Shown here one piece after another: positions 6,072 through 11,535 of a stretch of DNA of 11,535 nt. The number at the start of each line of letters is the position of its first letter. The stretch's first letter is position 1. The DNA is from Endomicrobiia bacterium (lineage in GTDB: Bacteria; Elusimicrobiota; Endomicrobiia; Endomicrobiales; Endomicrobiaceae). The translations under genes and the position numbers were made by a program. The stretch spans positions 1 to 11,535 of the forward strand of contig BNVT01000032.1 in assembly GCA_025998295.1 (NCBI GenBank), given 5' to 3'. Below the pieces are notes generated by a model. The model saw only the letters and a program-made list of their open reading frames with translations, made no database searches and was not told the DNA's origin.

Positions 6072-6736
6072 GGTACAAAAACGTGAGCAAGAACGCAAAG
6101 AAAATGTTATGAAAGAGTCTCCCTAAAACTTCAACTAGTTGTTGTTGGTCGTGCCTTTGTTTTTTTTGGTGTCCAATGTTGTCTTTTTACGACAAGATGT
6201 CTACAAAACAAGATCGTCATAATGAATACGAACCTCCCAAAAAAACTATGAATCTTTAGATGGCATTGCTGTTTTTTCAAGTTTTTGGTTATGAAATGAA
6301 CCTCCGCACAGCAAGACGCGCGGTACCAGCAGTGAAAATTGAAGAGCTGTAATTGTTCTTGTCCAAACTCTATTGTTTGTAGCGTTATTAAATTTCTTTT
6401 GTTATTTGAATTAGGCTATTACAACGCTCTAAATTCCAAATATAGCTTTTCTATGCTTTATGGGTGTTACAAAATGACAGTGTATCTTATATGTACTATG
6501 CTGTCCTTCTTTTTGAGCGTTTCCATAGCCTAATTGTACTAATTTAAGCAGTTTGCGCACAGCTTGCTTCGCGGGGCAATAGTTTAACAATTAAAATTTT
6601 TTGATGGTTACGCGGCGTGATAGTTCTTAATTTTTTATACTTTTTACACATTTTTGCAATTTTATATTGATAAGCAAAAGTGTTTTGTTGGTCTTAACAC
6701 TATTAAAGACTAGCAGAAGCAGCGCCCGTAAGCAAA
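6072..6736. repeat. diverged direct repeat, copy B, with ~300-base internal extra segment
   Basis: Collinear with 5585-5910, but the offset rises from 488 at the left blocks (6115, 6175) to 812 at the right block (from 6646). It therefore carries about 300 bases more, roughly 6300-6588. That extra segment is edged by two similar GC-richer motifs (around 6304-6323 and 6555-6576, sharing CGCACAGC and CGCG) and contains the inverted-repeat element at 6409-6535. The copy ends close to the ribosome site of the M50 gene, so it may carry that gene's upstream signals. The frame 6339-6533 within it has no ribosome site or family and looks spurious. Confidence 0.55.
6409..6535. mobile_element. MITE-like 127-bp element with 21-bp terminal inverted repeats
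   Basis: The left arm 6409-6429 (AATTAGGCTATT...ACGCTC) and the right arm 6515-6535 match in 18 of 21 positions when inverted, with an 85-base non-coding interior. It sits inside the segment of copy B that copy A lacks. I could not find a clear target-site duplication, so a non-mobile hairpin or RNA structure remains possible. Confidence 0.35.
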
Positions 6737-6764
6737 GTGAAAACAACTGCAAAGGATTCTTGTG

Positions 6765-7394
6765 ATGATATCCGAATATTTATTATATGCCGTAGTTATT
6801 CTATTTTCTATTACGCTTCATGAAGTGGCGCATGCATATGTTGCTTACTTAAGAGGTGATGATACTGCAAAAATGTCTGGGCGTATTACTTTAAATCCTA
6901 TTTCCCATATAGAATTATTTGGAAGTATTATTCTTCCAGTAATGTTGCTGCTTATGAAAGCACCTATTTTTGCTTGGGCGAAACCCGTTCCCATTGACTA
7001 TCGAAAATTAAAAAATCCTAAATTAGATATTCTTCTTGTTTCACTTGCAGGTCCAGCATCAAACCTATCACTTGCTTTTTTTTCCGGACTTGTGATATGT
7101 TTGGTAGGAGCATTTCCTAATTTTACAGCGAGTTTTAGTGTATCAATAGAACATTGTTTTTCAATGATGATTAAGGTTAATGCACGGCTTTTAATAATAA
7201 ACATGATACCAATTCCTCCTCTTGACGGTTCAAAAATTATGGCTTATTTTTTACCTGTGGAGTTGAGGACAAAATATTTAAATTTGAACCCGTATATTGG
7301 TTTTATAATATTGAATTTAGTATTGTTGTCAGGCATGACGAATGGCATCATAAATTTAATCATAAATTTTTTTGTGATGATTTTTACCAGCTAG
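6765..7394 (+). CDS. site-2 protease family (M50) membrane metalloprotease
   Basis: This is a small polytopic zinc protease of the S2P/YwhC-like branch, acting within the inner membrane. Numbered from the GTG at 6762 (210 residues), the zinc-binding HEVAH motif is at 20-24 in the first membrane helix. GPASN follows at 97-101, and the third-ligand motif NMIPIPPLDG is at 147-156 with Asp155. About four to five hydrophobic segments are visible, and there is no PDZ domain, so it is not full-length RseP. Start: AAAGGA (6751-6756) serves either GTG 6762 or ATG 6765; I prefer ATG with an 8-base spacer. trpS follows after 33 bases, probably in the same operon. In many bacteria this protease lies next to trpS and scpAB; here scpAB are not in the window. 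The substrate is unknown. Confidence 0.88.
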   Translation: MISEYLLYAVVILFSITLHEVAHAYVAYLRGDDTAKMSGRITLNPISHIELFGSIILPVMLLLMKAPIFAWAKPVPIDYRKLKNPKLDILLVSLAGPASNLSLAFFSGLVICLVGAFPNFTASFSVSIEHCFSMMIKVNARLLIINMIPIPPLDGSKIMAYFLPVELRTKYLNLNPYIGFIILNLVLLSGMTNGIINLIINFFVMIFTS

Positions 7395-7427
7395 ACTTTT
7401 TAAAAAAATCAAGATAGAGAGAATTAC

Positions 7428-8402
7428 ATGAGAAAAAAAGTATTATCAGGAATGCGCCCTACAGGAAGACTCCATATAGGACATTATTTCGGCGCATTGC
7501 GTAAATGGATTGAACTTCAAGACGAATGCGATTGTTATTATATGTCATCTGATTGGCATGCTTTGACCACTGATTATGCTGATACTTTTAAAATTGATGA
7601 AAACACTTTGGAAATGGTTGCTGATTGGATTACCGCAGGTATAGATCCTCAAAAAGTCGTGATTTTTAAACAGTCAGAAGTACCTCAGCATAGTGAATTA
7701 TTTCTAATACTTTCAATGATTACTCCTTTGGGCTGGCTGCAAAGATGCTCGACATACAAAGAGCAAATAGAAGCGATCAAAAATAAAGATTTAAATAACT
7801 ACGGTTTTTTAGGATATCCAGTTTTGATGGCTGCAGATATATTACTTTATAAAGCTGATGTTGTTCCTGTAGGTGAAGATCAATTATCACACTTGGAGTT
7901 TAGCCGCGAAATAGCAAGAAGATTTAACAATTTTTACGGTAATGTTTTAGTAGAGCCTCAAGAAAAACTTGCAAAGTTCTCAAGAGTTCCTGGTTTAGAT
8001 GGAAGAAAGATGTCAAAATCCCACAACAATTCAATTCTTATTGGTGAAAGTGATGACACTTTGAGCAAAAAGGTCAAAAATATGTTTACCGATCCTTTAA
8101 AAATAAAGAAAGATGATCCCGGTCATCCTGATGGTTGTGCTGTTTTTGCGTTTCATAAAATATTTAATAATGACCATAAAAGAAGAAAAGAAGAGTGTAA
8201 ATCGGGCTTAATAGGCTGTGCAGCGTGTAAAAAACAGATAATGGAAATGCTTTCTGAATTTATGAAACCTTTGGCTGAAAAAAGAAAAATTGTAATCTCA
8301 GACAAGGCATATTTAAAAAAAATAATTGGGATAGGAAATCTGCAAGCTAAGGAAGTTGCTAGGAAAACGTTGATAGAAATTCGTCAAGCTTTAAAGTTTT
8401 GA
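7428..8402 (+). CDS. trpS: tryptophanyl-tRNA synthetase
   Basis: This enzyme charges tRNA-Trp with tryptophan using ATP, in the cytoplasm. It is a class I synthetase. The ATP-binding HIGH motif is at residues 16-19 within GMRPTGRLHIGHYFGAL, and KMSKS is at 194-198 in GLDGRKMSKSHN. Family segments such as SDWHALTT, YPVLMAADILLY and VGEDQLSHLEFSREIARRFN are all present. The length of 324 residues is normal and no damage is visible. The start ATG 7428 has a modest AGAGAG ribosome site 6 bases upstream, and the gene lies 33 bases after the M50 protease gene. Two CxxC-like cysteine pairs near residues 258-267 (CKSGLIGCAACK) are seen in some TrpS subgroups and may bind metal; this is an inference. 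It ends at TGA 8400-8402, with a gene-poor gap downstream. Confidence 0.97.
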   Translation: MRKKVLSGMRPTGRLHIGHYFGALRKWIELQDECDCYYMSSDWHALTTDYADTFKIDENTLEMVADWITAGIDPQKVVIFKQSEVPQHSELFLILSMITPLGWLQRCSTYKEQIEAIKNKDLNNYGFLGYPVLMAADILLYKADVVPVGEDQLSHLEFSREIARRFNNFYGNVLVEPQEKLAKFSRVPGLDGRKMSKSHNNSILIGESDDTLSKKVKNMFTDPLKIKKDDPGHPDGCAVFAFHKIFNNDHKRRKEECKSGLIGCAACKKQIMEMLSEFMKPLAEKRKIVISDKAYLKKIIGIGNLQAKEVARKTLIEIRQALKF

Positions 8403-8508
8403 CACATAAAAAGTATTTTACGGTTAGATAAATACACTATTAGTCAAATCGCTTTAGATTGCACCGAAACAAATAAAAAGATAAACCTTTGTTAAAAAGG
8501 ATGGAGAA

Positions 8509-8559
8509 ATGGCAAGAGCATATTCGTTGGATATAAGATAAAAAGTAGTGGAGTGCATA
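8509..8559 (+). pseudogene. IS630-type transposase remnant with early stop
   Basis: After a good ribosome site (AAGGATGGAGAA) the frame reads MARAYSLDIR, then TAA, then KVVECI. This matches the well-known N-terminus of IS630-family transposases (MARAYSxDLRxKVV). The stop stands where Gln is usual, so a CAA to TAA change is likely. Beyond 8559 the similarity fades within tens of bases, so nearly all of the gene is gone. The 8403-8508 stretch upstream holds no gene and may include the old left end of the element. Confidence 0.5.
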
Positions 8560-8608
8560 TTAATTTTAGTGCTTTTTCTACTCGTCTTACGGAAGAGGAA
8601 AAGTAATC

Positions 8609-8638
8609 GTAATAAATATTATGTATGAGGTTTATTAC
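8609..8638 (-). terminator. weak AT-rich hairpin between convergent trpS and rnc
   Basis: GTAATAAA (8609-8616) pairs with TTTATTAC (8631-8638), an 8-bp AT-rich stem with a 14-base loop, just beyond the rnc stop. A second small stem (TAAGC/GCTTA) overlaps the base of the gene end. No T-run follows, so terminator function is uncertain. Confidence 0.25.
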
Positions 8639-8649
8639 TTAAGCATTGC

Positions 8650-9342
8650 TTATGTGGGCAGATGGTTGATATTCTTCCATCTTTCCATTGCTTGCTTGGC
8701 GGCAGATTGTTGAGCTTCTTTTTTAGAACTTCCTGTACCTTTACCTAAAAGCCTCTTATGCACATATACAACAACCTCAAATTCCTTACTATGATCGGGT
8801 CCAGACTCTCTTACTGTTTTGTATTCAGGAAGTTCTCTGTAAACGGACTGGCTAAGTTCCTGAAGCCTGCTTTTATAATCTCGACTTATTATTTCTCCTT
8901 GAACGTCCAAAAATTTTAAAACAAATTTTTTTGAATTCTCAAAACCGCCATCTAAATAAATTGCCCCTACTACTGCTTCAAAAACATCGCAAAGCAAACC
9001 TTCTCTTTGCCTTGCCTCTCTTGTATTTTCACCCCTGCCTAAAAAAATGTAATCGCCCAAATATATTTTTTTTGCCCAAGCACATAAATTAGGTGCAGAA
9101 ACTATTTGGGCCTTAAGTTGCGACAACTTCCCTTCTGCTTCGCGCGGATATACTTTATACAAAGTTTCTGCGACAATAGCCGACAAAACACTGTCTCCCA
9201 AAAACTCCATGCGCTCATTGTAACTTTTTGTACCAATTTCAGCGACGCAAGATTTATGCGTTAAAGCCGTTATTAAAATCTCGGGATCACTGAATTCGTA
9301 TTCAATAACTTTTTGAAGTTTTTCATGATTTTTACTTAACAT
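8650..9342 (-). CDS. rnc: ribonuclease III
   Basis: RNase III cuts double-stranded RNA and matures the rRNA precursors and some mRNAs. The 230-residue protein has the full family layout. The nuclease domain is at about 5-150 with the signature NERMEFLGDSVL; the Mg-binding residues Glu43, Glu46, Asp50, Asp119 and Glu122 correspond to E. coli E38, E41, D45, D114 and E117. A double-stranded RNA binding domain lies at about 156-224 and ends GTGSSKKEAQQSAAKQAMER. The start ATG 9342 lies within the last codons of fabF, an 11-base overlap, and has no clear Shine-Dalgarno, so translation is probably coupled to fabF. It is the last gene of the fab cluster. The fabF-rnc order is common in bacteria. Confidence 0.96.
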   Translation of the reverse strand: MLSKNHEKLQKVIEYEFSDPEILITALTHKSCVAEIGTKSYNERMEFLGDSVLSAIVAETLYKVYPREAEGKLSQLKAQIVSAPNLCAWAKKIYLGDYIFLGRGENTREARQREGLLCDVFEAVVGAIYLDGGFENSKKFVLKFLDVQGEIISRDYKSRLQELSQSVYRELPEYKTVRESGPDHSKEFEVVVYVHKRLLGKGTGSSKKEAQQSAAKQAMERWKNINHLPT

Positions 9343-10573
9343 ATTTTTTTATTACAACAGTTGCATTGTGACCACCAAATCCAAAAGAGTTTGAAATAGC
9401 GCATGTAACTTGTTGTATCCTCGCTATATTTGGAACATAATCCAAATCACAATCAATATCTGGAGTTTCATAATTTATAGTAGGATGGATAAAACCTTCC
9501 TGCATTGCAAGGACAGTGGCCGCAAGCTCAACACCGGCGGCTCCACCTAAAAGGTGTCCTGTCATTGACTTAGTCGATGAAACAGGTATTTTATATGCTC
9601 TATCGCCAAAAACTTTCTTTATTGCAAAAGTTTCTGTTTTATCATTTAACACCGTTGATGTACCATGGGCGTTGATATAATCAACTTCTTCTTTAGAAAT
9701 ACCTGCATCAGTTATAGCTTTTTCAATAGCCATAATAGCAGCTTTACATTCAGGCTCAGGAGCGGTAATATGATAAGCGTCATCCGCCGCTCCGTATCCT
9801 GCAAGCTCTGCATATATTTTTGCACCCCTGTTTAACGCGTGTTCCAAAGTCTCAAGAACAACTATACCGGCGCCTTCGCCTATAACAAAACCATCGCGGT
9901 TTTTGTCAAAAGGTCTTGATGCTTTTTGCGGTTCGTCATTTCTTTGAGAAAGAGCTTTGATTGAACAGAAACCAGCAACACCTAAAGGAACAATTGCTCC
10001 TTCAGAGCCTCCAGAAATTATTACATCCGCATCACTGCTACGAAGCAGTCTCAAGGCATCTCCCATAGCATTGTTAGAAGAAGCGCAAGCACTTGTAACT
10101 GCATAATTTGGTCCGGTAAAACCATACTTAATAGCTATTTCACCAGGCAACATATTCGTAATTATCATAGGAATAAGGAAAGGGCTTACCCTCCTAGGAC
10201 CTCTCGTCAAAAGGACTCGTTCTTCCTCCTCTATTACATCTAAACCGCCAATTCCGGTTCCTGTGATAACTCCAATTTTTGACAGTTCCTCTTTGGAAAG
10301 ATCAAGTCCCGAATCTTCGATAGCCATTTTTGCAGCTGCAAACCCAAGCTGCGTAAATCTTGCCATTTTCTTTATTTTTTTTTTGTCAATAAACTGCTCC
10401 GGATCAAAATCTTTAACAACAGCAGCAAATTTTGTAGTGTATTCGCTTGTGTCAAACGACTCAATGGCAGAAGCGCCCGACTTGCCGTCTTTTAAAGCTT
10501 TGGTAAATTCAACGTTACCTATACCTATGGGTGTCACAACTCCTATACCGCTGATAACTACTCTTCTATTCAT
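9332..10573 (-). CDS. fabF: beta-ketoacyl-[acyl-carrier-protein] synthase II
   Basis: FabF condenses malonyl-ACP with acyl-ACP in fatty acid elongation. The 413-residue sequence is complete. The nucleophile Cys163 sits in VTSACASSNNAMG, the catalytic His303 in NAHGTSTVLND and His340 in KSMTGHLLGGAAG. These positions equal the E. coli FabF numbering exactly. The C-terminal glycine-rich loop NSFGFGGHNA, with Phe and Gly residues that line the active site, is also present. The start ATG 10573 lies 9 bases after the acpP stop, with an AAGGCG ribosome site overlapping that stop. The end overlaps rnc by 11 bases. It is probably co-transcribed with fabG and acpP. Confidence 0.97.
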   Translation of the reverse strand: MNRRVVISGIGVVTPIGIGNVEFTKALKDGKSGASAIESFDTSEYTTKFAAVVKDFDPEQFIDKKKIKKMARFTQLGFAAAKMAIEDSGLDLSKEELSKIGVITGTGIGGLDVIEEEERVLLTRGPRRVSPFLIPMIITNMLPGEIAIKYGFTGPNYAVTSACASSNNAMGDALRLLRSSDADVIISGGSEGAIVPLGVAGFCSIKALSQRNDEPQKASRPFDKNRDGFVIGEGAGIVVLETLEHALNRGAKIYAELAGYGAADDAYHITAPEPECKAAIMAIEKAITDAGISKEEVDYINAHGTSTVLNDKTETFAIKKVFGDRAYKIPVSSTKSMTGHLLGGAAGVELAATVLAMQEGFIHPTINYETPDIDCDLDYVPNIARIQQVTCAISNSFGFGGHNATVVIKKYVK

Positions 10574-10582
10574 TTTAACGCC

Positions 10583-10822
10583 TTATTTTACGATATGCGT
10601 TTTAATATAGTCTATTGCGTTTCCCACTGTCTGAATTTTTTCCGCTTCTTCATCTGGAATTTCAATATCGAACTCTTCTTCAAAAGCCATAACAAGCTCT
10701 ACTGTATCCAAAGAATCTGCACCTAAATCATTAACAAACGACGCACCTGTTACTACTTCAACAGGATCCACACCCAATTGTTCAACGATAATCTCCTTTA
10801 CCCTAGCCTCACAATCTGCCAT
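10583..10822 (-). CDS. acpP: acyl carrier protein
   Basis: This small acidic protein carries growing acyl chains on a phosphopantetheine arm. The arm attaches to Ser37 in the [11 protein letters not shown] motif. With the start at ATG 10822 it has 79 residues ([16 protein letters not shown]...), the usual ACP length. An in-frame ATG at 10831 would add three residues, but it directly abuts the GAGGGGGG ribosome site (about 10832-10839), which leaves too little spacing. The second ATG has a spacer of about 9-12 bases and gives the normal N-terminus. It lies between fabG and fabF, 9 bases before fabF. A gap of about 250 bases separates it from fabG, so it may also have its own promoter. Confidence 0.96.
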   Translation of the reverse strand: MADCEARVKEIIVEQLGVDPVEVVTGASFVNDLGADSLDTVELVMAFEEEFDIEIPDEEAEKIQTVGNAIDYIKTHIVK

Positions 10823-11073
10823 TTTATGCATCCCCCCTCTTTTTTAATTTTGTGTCACACTCATTTTCTGCTTTTAAAAACTCCGCCGTAGCCAATCATT
10901 CCGCATTAACGCTCTTTTTGCACCTTTTCTAAGCAAATTCAGTCGTTTTTATTTGATTGATATCTCAAAATATCGCTTCTTATAAATCAGCTAAAATCCA
11001 CTCTAAAGTCTAAACGACGCAATATGTCAACATGAAGTCAGTTAGCTACATTTATTTACTTTAAATTTTGTCG
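10823..11073 (-). other. 251-base fabG-acpP spacer, no gene seen
   Basis: Apart from the acpP ribosome site, the spacer holds short stop-broken frames only. It contains a small dyad GATAT/ATATC (near 10958-10973) and a TTGACA hexamer. No terminator with a T-run lies after fabG. Such a long leader before acpP could hold regulation or be decayed sequence. Confidence 0.4.
11002..11030 (-). promoter_or_regulatory. candidate acpP promoter
   Basis: A consensus -35 TTGACA (11030-11025) is followed after 17 bases by a poor -10 TTTAGA (11007-11002). If used, the acpP leader would be about 170 bases long. The weak -10 keeps this tentative. Confidence 0.3.
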
Positions 11074-11535
11074 CTACATATACATTCCGCCATTAACTGC
11101 TAAAACATGCCCTGTTACATAAGATGAATCATCACTTGCAAAGAATAAAGCCGCTTTTGCTACATCGGAAGCCTCTCCAAGTCTTAAAAGAGGTACTGCT
11201 GAAGCCATGACCTGCTTTTGGTCTTCAGTTAACTTATCAGTCATAGCGGTACGAATAAACCCAGGAGCAATGGCATTTACCAAAATATTTCTGGAAGCAA
11301 ACTCTCTTGCACAAGTTTTTGTCATTGATATTACGCCACCTTTCGATGCAGAATAATTTATCTGACCTGCGTTTCCCATCTGACCTACCACAGAAGCTAT
11401 ATTTATAATCCTGCCTCGTCTTTGTTTGCGCATTTGCTTGCCTACAGCTTTTATACAGTTAAATACACCTTTTAAATTAACTGCTATAACTGCATCCCAA
11501 TCAGCTTCACTCATCCTTAAAACAAGGTTATCTTT
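11074..11535 (-). CDS. fabG: 3-oxoacyl-[acyl-carrier-protein] reductase, 3' part (5' end outside window)
   Basis: FabG reduces 3-ketoacyl-ACP with NADPH in fatty acid synthesis. The 153 visible residues are the C-terminal two thirds of a short-chain dehydrogenase. They show [12 protein letters not shown], the catalytic Ser in [10 protein letters not shown], and the Tyr-x-x-x-Lys pair in [26 protein letters not shown] and the C-terminal [17 protein letters not shown], typical of FabG, are also present. The open frame runs to the window edge, so the Rossmann TGxxxGIG motif and the start are not visible; the internal ATG at 11514 is not the true start. It ends with TAG at 11076-11074. Its place upstream of acpP and fabF supports FabG over other dehydrogenases. 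Confidence 0.93.
   Translation of the reverse strand, partial: KDNLVLRMSEADWDAVIAVNLKGVFNCIKAVGKQMRKQRRGRIINIASVVGQMGNAGQINYSASKGGVISMTKTCAREFASRNILVNAIAPGFIRTAMTDKLTEDQKQVMASAVPLLRLGEASDVAKAALFFASDDSSYVTGHVLAVNGGMYM

Noticed and set aside
5799..6090. Two minus-strand frames (69 and 88 residues), one with a CxxC pair (CDVCK)
   Set aside because: TTG-type or unsupported starts, no Shine-Dalgarno, composition of the AT-rich repeat, and the frames are not kept in copy B.
6339..6533. 64-residue plus-strand frame rich in Cys and hydrophobic residues
   Set aside because: It spans the inverted-repeat element, lacks a ribosome site and is not similar to any family I know.
10263..10610. 115-residue plus-strand frame
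   Set aside because: Complementary shadow of fabF.
1..11535. CRISPR array, tRNA genes, toxin-antitoxin or phage-defence genes
   Set aside because: Looked for regular short repeats, cloverleaf-like segments and paired small genes on both strands; none were supported.

Overview
The window is AT-rich bacterial chromosome that mixes conserved housekeeping genes with long stretches holding decayed genes, transposase remnants and diverged repeats. The gene set is an rpsA-type S1 gene, a DUF4015 lipoprotein, a GH57/glucodextranase-like secreted protein, an M50 protease beside trpS, and a fabG-acpP-fabF-rnc cluster. Together with the visible gene decay, this fits a reduced, host-associated Elusimicrobiota lineage of the Endomicrobium ('Termite group 1') type. 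That placement is an inference from gene content, order and base composition; no 16S or other marker is present.

Layout. 1-440: the end of a probable transposase relic, then a compact minus-strand gene for a 34-residue lysine-rich protein with its own promoter, Shine-Dalgarno and strong terminator. 440-1016: no convincing gene, but a long imperfect inverted repeat. 1017-2685: a six-domain ribosomal protein S1 gene whose first ~50 codons carry two apparent single-base deletions; from 1174 on the frame is intact. 2717-5581: two divergent genes for exported, probably carbohydrate-related proteins, whose overlapping promoters sit so close to the start codons that both mRNAs would be leaderless or nearly so. 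5582-6764: about 1.2 kb without a convincing gene, built largely from two diverged copies of one repeat, with two further inverted-repeat elements. 6765-8402: an M50 site-2-protease-family membrane protein followed by trpS, probably one operon. 8403-8649: a fragment of an IS630-type transposase broken by an early stop codon. 8650-11535: fabG (5' end outside the window), acpP, fabF and rnc on the minus strand, a fatty-acid synthesis operon with RNase III at its end.

No CRISPR array, tRNA, rRNA or defence system was seen. The observations most worth following are the broken S1 5' end, the 34-residue gene, the mirror-image leaderless promoters at 3959-4021, and the duplicated non-coding module at 5585-6736.
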